Source of the DNA: an uncultured Acetatifactor sp.
Lineage (GTDB): Bacteria > Bacillota > Clostridia > Lachnospirales > Lachnospiraceae
DNA length: 64,000 nt
Assembly (NCBI GenBank): GCA_910578815.1
Contig: CAJTSE010000012.1
Location: 45,248 to 109,247, forward strand
Direction of reading: 5' to 3'
The notes under the pieces are model-generated. The model had not been told where the DNA came from, searched no databases, and was given only the letters and a program-made list of their open reading frames with translations. The position numbers and the translations under genes were made by a program. This document shows, one piece after another, positions 18,756 to 25,913 of the stretch (the stretch's first letter is position 1; each line of letters opens with the position of its first letter).

Positions 18756-19295
18756 GTGAACATTATTCTGCATCAGCCGGAAATACCCGGAAACACCGGA
18801 AATATTGGACGTACCTGTGTGGCCACAGGTACGTCTCTGCATTTGATCGAGCCGTTGGGCTTTCGTCTGGATGAAAAATCCATTAAACGGGCGGGAATGG
18901 ACTACTGGAAGGACCTGGATGTCCACAGGTATATGAATTATGAGGAATTCCGGGAACAGCATCCGCGGGCCCGGATCTGGATGGCCACCACTAAGGCAAA
19001 GCGGGCATATACGGAGGTATGCTTTGGGGAAGAGGACTATATTATGTTCGGAAAGGAAAGCGCGGGGATTCCTGAGGAAATTCTGGTGGAGCAGGAGGAA
19101 AGCTGTATCCGCATTCCCATGCTTCCGGCCATCCGCTCACTGAATTTGTCTAACGCCGTGGCCATTGTGCTGTATGAGGCTTTGAGGCAGCAGGGCTTTC
19201 GAGGGCTGGAGGCGGAAGGGGAGCTTCACAGGCTGCAGTGGAAAAGGAATGAAGATTTTCTAAGTCCGCAAAGTACGCGAACTAAGAAAATCTAA
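18756..19295 (+). CDS. trmL: tRNA (cytidine(34)-2'-O)-methyltransferase
   Basis: A SPOUT-class methyltransferase that 2'-O-methylates the wobble nucleotide of tRNA-Leu isoacceptors using SAM. 179 residues with all three SPOUT motifs: NIILHQPEIPGNTGNIGRTC, FGKESAGIPEEIL and IPMLPAIRSLNLSNAVAIVLYEAL. GTG 18756 gives the canonical family N-terminus and follows GGAGG at 18746-18750. An upstream in-frame ATG at 18744 and a TTG at 18726 lie in the repeat module. The last 16 residues (RNEDFLSPQSTRTKKI) and the stop are encoded by 58-bp hairpin copy C, which has replaced the native end. Confidence 0.92.
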   Translation: MNIILHQPEIPGNTGNIGRTCVATGTSLHLIEPLGFRLDEKSIKRAGMDYWKDLDVHRYMNYEEFREQHPRARIWMATTKAKRAYTEVCFGEEDYIMFGKESAGIPEEILVEQEESCIRIPMLPAIRSLNLSNAVAIVLYEALRQQGFRGLEAEGELHRLQWKRNEDFLSPQSTRTKKI

Positions 19296-19303
19296 GTCAT
19301 TCC
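19246..19303. repeat. 58-bp covarying hairpin element, copy C
   Basis: The arms are GGAATGA/TCATTCC and AGATTTTCT/AGAAAATCT, with a weaker inner stem. The first 50 bases are translated as the C-terminus of TrmL. GGATTGGTTTG (19307-19317) and a TGCCG/CGGCA hairpin (19318-19334) follow, overlapping the stop of the convergent MBL-fold gene. Hairpin II seen in copies A and B is missing here. Confidence 0.8.
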
Positions 19304-19323
19304 ATGGGATTGGTTTGTGCCGG

Positions 19324-20133
19324 CTACGTCGGCACAATAATGCGCTCCCGATATTCCGGGTATTCTTCCAGAAACCGAGCAACAATTTCAGGTTTATCCC
19401 AGAAGTGCATGGGGTAAACCTTTTTTACGTTCAGATTTTTTAAAAAATAGAGGAAACCGTCTGCATAGTGACGGCCCAAATGGGGATCCAGGGGCAGGCA
19501 GGCGTGATCTATGGACAGATCCTTTAAAGGGCGGAGGGCCGCCCGAAAACTGCCTGTCATCTGTCTGCGTTCTTCTTCGGGAGTGTCCTCTGTGATCCAG
19601 TCATTCAAATCCCCCGCGTGGTAAAAAATGCCTTCAGAGCAGGTCAGCAGAAAGGCTACGCCGGAGTCCGTGGAGAGCAGGGTGCGGATCTGTGTGTGGC
19701 AAGGGAGGGTATATTCTTTGCTGTGGTATACCTTGAGAATATGATTGTCAAGGCCATCCATGGACGGAAAGCCTCTGTCTGAAGCGGCAGCGTTATCCAT
19801 GAAGAGGCCTGAAGGAGGCGTTTCTTCCCAGGAAGTACTATCTTTCAGGGATATTTTAGCGCATGGAGAATCCGGCAAGAGGGACCATCCCTCAGGGTAA
19901 TTTTTGGGCTTAATGTCGTTTGGCAGGATGGCACCGATTTTTTTCATGCCCATTGCGCGCAGCATGGAAAGTACGGCAGGGTTATAATGGTCCTGATGAC
20001 TGTGGCTGACAAACACCAGCACGGGCTTATCTGTATCCATAGCGGGAAGATTTCCCTTATAATAGTCAAACAGATAATAGCATTCCGCCGTTTCCACCAG
20101 GAAGCAGCTGTGGTAAATGTAGGTAATGTTCAT
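19324..20133 (-). CDS. MBL-fold metallo-hydrolase
   Basis: A 269-residue metallo-beta-lactamase fold protein of the UlaG-like/COG2220 kind. The N-terminus MNITYIYHSCFLVETAECYYLFDYY is followed by VSHSHQDHYNP (zinc ligands HxHxDH), then YHAGDLNDW, and a late histidine in YPMHFWDKPE. It is probably a cytosolic hydrolase or phosphodiesterase of unknown substrate. It is convergent with trmL and lies 13 bp downstream of the TOPRIM-like gene in the same direction. Confidence 0.8.
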   Translation of the reverse strand: MNITYIYHSCFLVETAECYYLFDYYKGNLPAMDTDKPVLVFVSHSHQDHYNPAVLSMLRAMGMKKIGAILPNDIKPKNYPEGWSLLPDSPCAKISLKDSTSWEETPPSGLFMDNAAASDRGFPSMDGLDNHILKVYHSKEYTLPCHTQIRTLLSTDSGVAFLLTCSEGIFYHAGDLNDWITEDTPEEERRQMTGSFRAALRPLKDLSIDHACLPLDPHLGRHYADGFLYFLKNLNVKKVYPMHFWDKPEIVARFLEEYPEYRERIIVPT

Positions 20134-20146
20134 AAGGGTCTCCCAT

Positions 20147-20662
20147 CTATTCTTTTCTGGGCAGATATTTGTCCAATATGCTCATAAGGTTACTGCTATG
20201 GACATGGAAAGAACCATGGGTCAGGGTATCAATATGTATGTTACGGATTTCATTTTTCCTTCTAAAGGAGGCTGCCGCCCGCACTTTTTGGGAATCGGAA
20301 ACACATTGGCCTAAAAACACCTCTTCCACGTCATGGCAGAACCAGATCAGATCATAATTTTGTTCCTTGCAAAACAGGCTGATGCCTTCCAGTTCCTTTG
20401 CATGATTTGCATTCTTTTCATATTGATCTGTATCAATGCAATAGATGACCTGTGTTTTACCAATGGAGAAACTCAGTGTCATTTTGTGAATTTCCCGCAG
20501 GACATCCTTAGAGTTATATCGGGATTTGCTATTCATGTATATTTTGCTTATATTGGTTTTATTATCTAAATAATACCAATGTTTGATAGTTTCCGAAATA
20601 TAAATGCTGTCTGTGTCAGCCCTTTTATTTGTTTCCACACAAAATATTATCTGTATTGGCAT
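20147..20662 (-). CDS. Small TOPRIM-like partner of the AAA ATPase (RloB/AbiLii-like)
   Basis: 171 residues, AT-rich, six bases downstream of the ATPase gene. Near the N-terminus is a beta strand with an acidic residue (IIFCVETNK). A second strand ends in IYCIDTDQY, giving a DxD pair, and LIWFCHDVEEVFLG later fits the acidic/hydrophobic block of RloB-type proteins. This Glu...DxD layout is what a TOPRIM nuclease-like fold would show. In RloAB and AbiL systems a small protein like this works with an AAA ATPase against phage. The similarity is remote and the assignment rests on motif order and gene pairing. Confidence 0.5.
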   Translation of the reverse strand: MPIQIIFCVETNKRADTDSIYISETIKHWYYLDNKTNISKIYMNSKSRYNSKDVLREIHKMTLSFSIGKTQVIYCIDTDQYEKNANHAKELEGISLFCKEQNYDLIWFCHDVEEVFLGQCVSDSQKVRAAASFRRKNEIRNIHIDTLTHGSFHVHSSNLMSILDKYLPRKE

Positions 20663-20668
20663 CTGGCC

Positions 20669-22009
20669 CTACTCCCCCAATATCCCTATAAAATCTGTGG
20701 CATCAATGTTAAAAGGAGAATCCTCTATCATCCCGTTTTTATAATAATTTTCAGGTGAAGCATTCCCTTTTGAGGTCCAGGAGACTAAATGGTTGTCACT
20801 GGATAAAAAATCTATTGAATTTTTATTTTCTTTTAGTATTGTCATGGGGTCCAGATTGTGTGTGGTAAAGCATAACTGTCCTTTGCCATAGTACATAAAA
20901 TATTCAATCAGCCTGCACAAATAGACATCATTCAGGTTGGAGTCCATTTCATCTACAAAAACAATTCCGATAGTACTTGCAGCTATGAAGCAGTCAAACA
21001 GTCGAATCAGTTTTTTGATTCCGGTGCTTTCAAACTCTTTGTTGATTCTGTAAGTTCCGTAATTTAAGTTCAGATCGCATTCATATTGGTCTTCACGTTC
21101 TTTTGTATCAATATCTATAGATACCAGATTCGGCTTAAAAATTTTGAGGAAATGTGTTAAACGGGCTACTTTGTTTTTATACTTTTCAAAAAAGTCTTTA
21201 CTAATAAGTTTATCATTCACACTGTAAAACGCATTAGCAAGTTCGCCATACTCAAAAAAGCTATTCTGCAGGGTCTGATTATCCAAATTTCGGTTCATTA
21301 ATTTCTTCCGCAGAAAATATAACTCATGTTGATCTTCCTCTCCTAAATATACCATAGTTACAATCGTCAGTGTCAGACACATCAGCATATGAATAAACAA
21401 CTGACGGTCTGTTTCGGCCTCATTTGGATTGTAATCTAAGCTGCCTCGATTGATAATGTAGAGGTAAATCAAGGAGTGAGACGACAATAAGTTCATGGAT
21501 CGCTTGCTTAAAATTTCTTTTTGAGCTTCGCTGCACTCAATAAAATGCAATTCTCCATGATTGCTTTCGAAAATTGTCTTGCAATTGTTGTTTGCATAGT
21601 TTCCGCTTTTCCAGCTCAATTTTTCGGCTTCAATTTCATATAAACCTTTATCGTTTTTGACTAAGCAGATGGTATAATTATAAATTACTTTCGACTCTGC
21701 AGCGTCCACTATAAATTCACAACTGAACTTAAAATTTTTGGTTTCTTTGTTTATGATTTCGTCTAAAAATTCCTGCGTTCTGGACTCATTAAGATAGTTG
21801 TCTGCCAGAATTAGTTCCTGAAATATCTTTACGGCTGTAATAATGGCAGATTTTCCGGAACCGTTTTCACCATAAATTGCTTTAATTCTATATCTGTCAG
21901 GGTCAAAATTCTTATCAACTGTTTTTTTATAAAAATCAATTCGAATTTCTTCTTTTATATTTTTTACACCGGAAATACTCATGTTCAATAAGTAGAGCAT
22001 ATTTTCCAT
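20669..22009 (-). CDS. AAA ATPase (RloA/AbiLi/OLD-like)
   Basis: A 446-residue SMC/RecF-like ATPase. The Walker A is IYGENGSGKSAII near the N-terminus, a long helical insertion follows, and then the Walker B IGIVFVDEMDSNLND and an H-loop CFTTHNLDPMTIL. This is the layout of ATPases from OLD, Septu, RloA and AbiLi defence systems. ATG 22009 is chosen because AGAGGTG precedes it by five bases; the GTG at 22018 overlaps that site. The gene is clearly more AT-rich than its neighbours, as is its partner downstream, which suggests the pair arrived together. Confidence 0.75.
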   Translation of the reverse strand: MENMLYLLNMSISGVKNIKEEIRIDFYKKTVDKNFDPDRYRIKAIYGENGSGKSAIITAVKIFQELILADNYLNESRTQEFLDEIINKETKNFKFSCEFIVDAAESKVIYNYTICLVKNDKGLYEIEAEKLSWKSGNYANNNCKTIFESNHGELHFIECSEAQKEILSKRSMNLLSSHSLIYLYIINRGSLDYNPNEAETDRQLFIHMLMCLTLTIVTMVYLGEEDQHELYFLRKKLMNRNLDNQTLQNSFFEYGELANAFYSVNDKLISKDFFEKYKNKVARLTHFLKIFKPNLVSIDIDTKEREDQYECDLNLNYGTYRINKEFESTGIKKLIRLFDCFIAASTIGIVFVDEMDSNLNDVYLCRLIEYFMYYGKGQLCFTTHNLDPMTILKENKNSIDFLSSDNHLVSWTSKGNASPENYYKNGMIEDSPFNIDATDFIGILGE

Positions 22010-22218
22010 TGGCCGCACCTCTTTTTGTTATAGTATGAGCAAAACTTTATAAAATATTACAAAATGTATTTTTTTAAAAGCTAATTGGATTATAAACTTT
22101 CTTTACCGTATAATCAAGTACTGTAGAAAAAATATGGTTATGCAGGCATATCAAATTTATAAAAAGGTGTAATTATGAAGTAATTATAATCCGCAGGTAC
22201 CAAAACAGAAAATATACC

Positions 22219-22247
22219 TTGACAGGCGAGGTATAGAATGCTATATT
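22219..22247 (+). promoter_or_regulatory. Sigma-A promoter of the PadR operon
   Basis: A perfect -35 TTGACA (22219-22224), a 17-base spacer and TATATT (22242-22247) lie 65 bases ahead of the PadR start. Confidence 0.7.
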
Positions 22248-22271
22248 GTATCTACAAAATAAAAATACAAT
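22245..22271. promoter_or_regulatory. Candidate PadR operator
   Basis: The inverted repeat ATTGTAT (22245-22251) and ATACAAT (22265-22271) overlaps the -10 and start point. PadR regulators commonly bind such repeats in their own promoters, so autorepression is the likely reading. Confidence 0.5.
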
Positions 22272-22311
22272 GAATTAAAAGGTAACATTTTAACGGGAAG
22301 GAGGAATGACC

Positions 22312-22635
22312 TTGTCTATCACATCAGACATTTTGCGGGGACATACGGAGGCAATTATCCTGTCCCACCTGTTGGAAAGAGACAGCTATGGTTATCAGAT
22401 CAATAAGGATATTATGAAAAAGACGGATAACCGCTATGAATTAAAGGAAGCTACTTTGTATTCCGCTTTTCGCAGACTGGAACAGGCGGGCTCGATCAGG
22501 ACTTATTGGGGCGACGAGACCACAGGGGCAAGACGTCGCTATTACGCCATCACGGATACGGGCCGGCAGGCTTATTTAAGCTATAAGCAGGAGTGGGAGG
22601 AAGCAAAGGAAATGATTGATCATTTGCTGCAATAG
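22312..22635 (+). CDS. PadR family transcriptional regulator
   Basis: A 107-residue winged-helix repressor of the short (PadR-s2) type: ILRGHTEAIILSHLLERDSYGYQI, ELKEATLYSAFRRLEQAGSI, GARRRYYAITDTGRQAY. The start is TTG 22312, seven bases after AAGGAGG; ATG 22306 is one base from that site and cannot be used well. It heads an operon with a HAAS-domain membrane protein and a DUF4097 protein, a frequent trio in Firmicutes concerned with envelope sensing. A candidate operator overlaps the promoter. Confidence 0.88.
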   Translation: MSITSDILRGHTEAIILSHLLERDSYGYQINKDIMKKTDNRYELKEATLYSAFRRLEQAGSIRTYWGDETTGARRRYYAITDTGRQAYLSYKQEWEEAKEMIDHLLQ

Positions 22636-22718
22636 AAGCGGACATATCAAAAGGTAATGATCAGGAAGGCGGCAATGCTTAAAAGCAGAAGTGCCTGCCT
22701 GGCGGAAAGGGAGAGAGA

Positions 22719-23411
22719 ATGAAAGAAAGAATAGTACAGTATTTTAACCAGCTGTTTGAGGATGCGCCGAAGACACGGAAGGCATTGGAGCTGAAACAGG
22801 AATTGACCCAGAATGCGCTGGATAAATATGAGGATATGATCCAGGAGGGAAGATGTTCGGAAGAGGATGCCTATCAGAATGTAATTCAGTCTATCGGAGA
22901 CGTAGGCGAGCTGTTTGAAGATCTGGAAGAGAAAAACCTGCTGGAGCTTCCGGAGAAGGACAGGAAAAAGCGCGCCATGCTGAAATCGGTGGCGGTGGGT
23001 TTGTATATTTTGGCGGGAGTGGTGTTTTTTGGCCTGGAGATGATAGCCTGGAATATTCCCGGATATCCTTTTGACGGCATCGGGCTGGTGGCTGCCGGCC
23101 TGATCTGTATTGTACCTACCATTATGCTGGTTTATGCGGCAAATATGTATCCCGGCTACAGCAAAAAGGCAAGCACAAGTATGGTGGAGGAATATCAGCA
23201 GGAAAAATACCGCAATGGCAGAAATAAGGAGATCATGGTCGCAATTAGCGGTATTATCTGGACTGCCGCGCTGGTGCTGTATTTCCTCATCAGCTTCAAT
23301 CTGGGCGGCTGGCATATTACCTGGGTTATTTTCTTGATTGCGGCCTGTGTGCAGTCGGTGGCCGTGCTGATTAACAGCCTGCGGAGAGACAAGGAGAAGA
23401 GATTAGATTGA
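22719..23411 (+). CDS. HAAS-domain (DUF1700-like) membrane protein
   Basis: 230 residues. The cytosolic N-terminal HAAS-type helical domain (residues 1-75) has the typical EELxxNALDKYEDMIQEGRCSEEDAYQNVIQSIGD pattern, shared in short pieces such as DKYEDMIQEG and GDVGELFEDL. About four membrane helices follow (AVGLYILAGVVFFGLEM, LVAAGLICIVPTIMLVYAA, ISGIIWTAALVLYFLI, WVIFLIAACVQSVAVLI). In PadR operons such proteins link the regulator to an envelope component. It lies 83 bases after padR with its own ribosome site. Confidence 0.75.
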   Translation: MKERIVQYFNQLFEDAPKTRKALELKQELTQNALDKYEDMIQEGRCSEEDAYQNVIQSIGDVGELFEDLEEKNLLELPEKDRKKRAMLKSVAVGLYILAGVVFFGLEMIAWNIPGYPFDGIGLVAAGLICIVPTIMLVYAANMYPGYSKKASTSMVEEYQQEKYRNGRNKEIMVAISGIIWTAALVLYFLISFNLGGWHITWVIFLIAACVQSVAVLINSLRRDKEKRLD

Positions 23412-23532
23412 AAAATCATGCTGATGCACTGATTTTTCAATCGGCAATTTGAGTCAGAGCCTCAAATATGCCTTGATCCCAGTCGGAAATTTGAAATTTC
23501 CGACGCGGGTCATTGCAGTAAACTGCTCTGAC
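23408..23532. repeat. Nested hairpins inside the PadR operon
   Basis: Stem 1 is TTGAAAAATCA/TGATTTTTCAA (23408-23440) and starts at the stop codon. GTCAGAGC (23453-23460) pairs with GCTCTGAC (23525-23532) and encloses a near-perfect 23-bp palindrome (23482-23504, GTCGGAAATTT / AAATTTCCGAC). TGAtCCC and GGGtCA flank that palindrome as a further pairing. Together this would fold most of the spacer of the mRNA just ahead of the DUF4097 ribosome site, consistent with attenuation or mRNA processing. Confidence 0.6.
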
Positions 23533-23545
23533 ATGGAGGATCATA

Positions 23546-24658
23546 ATGAAAAATGTAAAAATTGTATTAATTGTTTTTTTAGGCGTGATAATACTGGGGT
23601 TATGCGTGCTGCTGGGCATGGGGCTTGGCGGCCGGCTGAAAAACGGCGGAAGCGGGTGGTTTGGCTGGAATATAGACCGGTCAGGCAATTATCAGCTGGT
23701 TCAGGAGCAGGAATTTCCTGCGGAAGGCATTGACAGTATCCGCGTTGAATATACAAAAAGCAGCAATGACGTGACCGTATATGAGGCAGAGGGAGATTCC
23801 GTTATTGTCAGGGAGTATGCAAATTATGAAGTGTCTGACGGCGAGCTTGCTCAGATGAAATGTCAGTCGGGAAAGCTTATGGTAAAGGGGCCCCGGCGGA
23901 GCAATGCCTTTTTCGGCATCAACATTAACAAATTTATTTATACCGAAGTATACCTGCCGAAGGACTATGCCGGTGAGCTGAATATCAATACGGTCAGCGG
24001 TGAGATTTCCATAACCACAGATCTTTTGCTGGCGGGCGCGCTGAATCTGTGCAGCACCAGCGGCGACATTTATGCCGGCAGCGGGAAGCTTCAGGCAGAG
24101 GAAATCAATGTATGCTCCACCAGCGGCGAGATCCGGCTGCCTGTGCTGGAGGCCGGTAAGGTTAATATGAGTACTACCAGCGGAGATATATCTGTCAAGG
24201 AGGCGGATACCTTTGTATCCTGTTCCAGTACAAGCGGTGAGATTATTATTTCCGGCGGAGCCGGAGACAGGAGGGTAAGCAGCACTTCCGGGGATGTACG
24301 GGTAGACGGGCTTTCAGGCAGCATCCAGGCGAATACCAGCAGCGGTGAAATTCTGATTCGCGGAGAACGGGGAGAGGGAAAGCTGCAAAGCACCAGCGGC
24401 GATGTGCTGCTTTCCATAGCAGAATTGACTGGTGACGTTTCCGTCAATACCTCCAGCGGAGAGGTGGTGCTGGAGCTGCCGAAAACGGCTTCCCTGGAGT
24501 TCGAGGCAAGTACCACCAGCGGTGACATCAATACTTTCTTTGACGATGATTTAAGCTTTCCCAAGAAGGGAAATCATGCGCAGGGAACGGTAGGCAGCGG
24601 TGAAAGGAACGTACGGATCACCACTACCAGCGGGGATGTCACAGTCAGAGCGCGGTAG
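23546..24658 (+). CDS. DUF4097 family beta-solenoid protein
   Basis: 370 residues. One N-terminal membrane helix (about 3-25) with a Gly-rich turn is followed by an extracytoplasmic repeat domain. The repeat unit is about 20 residues and ends in TSGD or TSGE (for example STSGEIRLPVLEAG, TTSGDISVKEAD), present more than ten times to the C-terminus. This is the DUF4097 right-handed beta-solenoid fold. It probably sits on the outer membrane face as the sensed or effector component of the PadR/HAAS operon. Biochemical role unknown. Confidence 0.85.
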   Translation: MKNVKIVLIVFLGVIILGLCVLLGMGLGGRLKNGGSGWFGWNIDRSGNYQLVQEQEFPAEGIDSIRVEYTKSSNDVTVYEAEGDSVIVREYANYEVSDGELAQMKCQSGKLMVKGPRRSNAFFGININKFIYTEVYLPKDYAGELNINTVSGEISITTDLLLAGALNLCSTSGDIYAGSGKLQAEEINVCSTSGEIRLPVLEAGKVNMSTTSGDISVKEADTFVSCSSTSGEIIISGGAGDRRVSSTSGDVRVDGLSGSIQANTSSGEILIRGERGEGKLQSTSGDVLLSIAELTGDVSVNTSSGEVVLELPKTASLEFEASTTSGDINTFFDDDLSFPKKGNHAQGTVGSGERNVRITTTSGDVTVRAR

Positions 24659-24675
24659 TGAGTCGCAGTAAAGAC

Positions 24676-24704
24676 AAAAAGGTCAGCGGATGCTGGCCTT
24701 TTTT
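24676..24704 (+). terminator. Rho-independent terminator of the PadR operon
   Basis: The stem GGTCAGC/GCTGGCC with a GGAT loop is followed by TTTTTT, 18 bases after the stop codon. A second hairpin, AAGTGCGCC/GGCGCACTT (24707-24728), follows directly. Confidence 0.85.
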
Positions 24705-24837
24705 GTAAGTGCGCCCAGCGGCGCACTTATTCATATTGGTATCCGGTAACAGTATTGGAAAGCTGTTGAATATAAAGACATATTGGTATACAATCATATC
24801 AGCAGTTTTTTTACCGCTTTATACGAAGGAGAAGTCT

Positions 24838-25179
24838 ATGAAATTCAACAGAGAACAGATAACGATTGCCAATTTGTGGGATGTGATTGTACAGCATGAG
24901 GGAGACAGCTTCGCCACAAAGAAGGGGCTTCCCTTTGAGTATTCCATCAGGGGTGGAGAGCTTTTTACGGACAGAAGAGAGCGCTCCATTACCCGCAGTA
25001 CCTTTGAAAAGGCTTATGACAAGCTGGAGAGAGACCAGTGCGGGGAGGATGCGCCCAGGCGGATTGTGGGCCCCAAGACTCTGAACGTCTATGGTGCGCC
25101 GTATGTGTGGGCTGTCTTTGTGGGAATCGGGCTGATTGAGGAAGAAATGCAGTACTGCCAGGAAGAGCTGGATCTGTAA
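24838..25179 (+). CDS. Conserved hypothetical protein (113 aa)
   Basis: 113 residues with ATG 24838 after GAAGGAGAAG. The protein is acidic and soluble. Residues 1-65 read like a small DNA-or-protein binding fold (ITIANLWDVIVQHEGDSFATKKGLPFEYSI, TRSTFEKAYDKL). The C-terminus has GAPYVWAVFVGIGLIEEEM. I do not recognise a named family. The upstream frame extension to 24709 runs through the terminator hairpin and is rejected. Confidence 0.6.
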   Translation: MKFNREQITIANLWDVIVQHEGDSFATKKGLPFEYSIRGGELFTDRRERSITRSTFEKAYDKLERDQCGEDAPRRIVGPKTLNVYGAPYVWAVFVGIGLIEEEMQYCQEELDL

Positions 25180-25196
25180 GGGAAGAGCGAAACGGT

Positions 25197-25328
25197 ATGA
25201 ATGCAAATTCGGTCTGTCAGCTGATGCAGGATGGTGTTTCGGATATGCACTGTATGAGTGATACGTATCTTGCAAAAGAATTAGCACTGGAATATAAAGA
25301 AAAACAAGTGCTGATAAGTGAAGTGTAA
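25197..25328 (+). CDS. Small ORF, 43 residues, function unknown
   Basis: ATG 25197 follows AAGGGAAG (25178-25185), 18 bases after the previous stop. The product (DMHCMSDTYLAKELALEYKEKQ in its middle) is amphipathic and ends ISEV. Possibly a small co-transcribed protein or the remnant of a larger gene. Support is weak. Confidence 0.25.
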   Translation: MNANSVCQLMQDGVSDMHCMSDTYLAKELALEYKEKQVLISEV

Positions 25329-25405
25329 AGGCGCGGGACAAGGCAGGACTGCATCGGCTGCTGGAGGAGGATGACAGTTAGTTATTATACATGTAGAATT
25401 TTTAA

Positions 25406-25435
25406 TTGACTTTTTTGGAGTGTTCGTGCTATAGT
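25406..25435 (+). promoter_or_regulatory. Promoter of the structured RNA upstream of speD
   Basis: TTGACT (25406-25411), an 18-base spacer and an extended -10 (TGC then TATAGT, 25430-25435). The transcript would start near 25442, at the edge of the structured region. Confidence 0.7.
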
Positions 25436-25441
25436 GTGATT

Positions 25442-25797
25442 GTATGGAAAACATGGGATAAGAGTCTTCCATGCAAATATTTTGGCAACATGGTTGCCTT
25501 ATTGATTGAGTTAAAAGCTCAAATTTTATAAGTTGGTTACTATAAACCGGTGCTGATGCACATCTAACTTGTGAAACGGTCAATAAGAGTAGTAAAAGTA
25601 AAATATTTGCTATATAGACTCTAAAAACCACATATCTGTCCATACGTTGCTGTGATACCGGAGAGGCGGGGAAAGCTCGTCAGCCGGTATTGAAATATTT
25701 CCACTGATGATTGCGGGGATTGGGCTCGCATAGCAGGCAGTGCGGCGAAACAGACAGATTTTCAAAGCAAGTGATGAGAGCATCGCTTGCTTTTTTT
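25442..25797 (+). ncRNA. Structured RNA (leader or independent) upstream of speD
   Basis: About 355 nt between a good promoter and a strong terminator. 5' module: P1 AGAGTCT/AGACTCT (25461-25467, 25616-25622), P2 GCAAATATTTT/AAAATATTTGC (25473-25483, 25600-25610), hairpin GGCAAC/GTTGCC (25484-25498), P3 TTATTGA/TCAATAA (25499-25505, 25580-25586). P3 encloses TTGAG/CTCAA and AAGTT/AACTT, the latter holding GGTT/AACC and GTGC/GCAC loops. 3' module: ATCTGTC/GACAGAT (25634-25640, 25753-25759) enclosing ATACCGG/CCGGTAT. No match to riboswitch consensus sequences I know. It could be a terminator-controlled speD leader sensing a polyamine or SAM-related ligand, or a free-standing RNA. Confidence 0.6.
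25765..25797 (+). terminator. Terminator closing the structured RNA
   Basis: The stem AAGCAAGTGATG/CATCGCTTGCTT with an AGAG loop and one G-U pair is followed by seven T. It lies 117 bases before the speD start, so it either ends a separate RNA or acts as an attenuator. Confidence 0.9.
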
Positions 25798-25913
25798 GTG
25801 CACAGGGGCGCAGTGCGCGCTGCGCGGCGAGCAGGGAGAAAATCTTCTCTACTCGATTGATGGTGCGCCTGACGGCGGGATGAAAGACCGTGTAACATGA
25901 GAGGAGGCTGAAT

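Noticed and set aside
25550..25577. Hammerhead-like core in the speD leader (CTGATG...GTGAAAC)
   Set aside because: The base after CTGATG is C where the ribozyme needs A, and stem II would be only two or three pairs. The same bases also fit the GTGC/GCAC hairpin of the larger fold.
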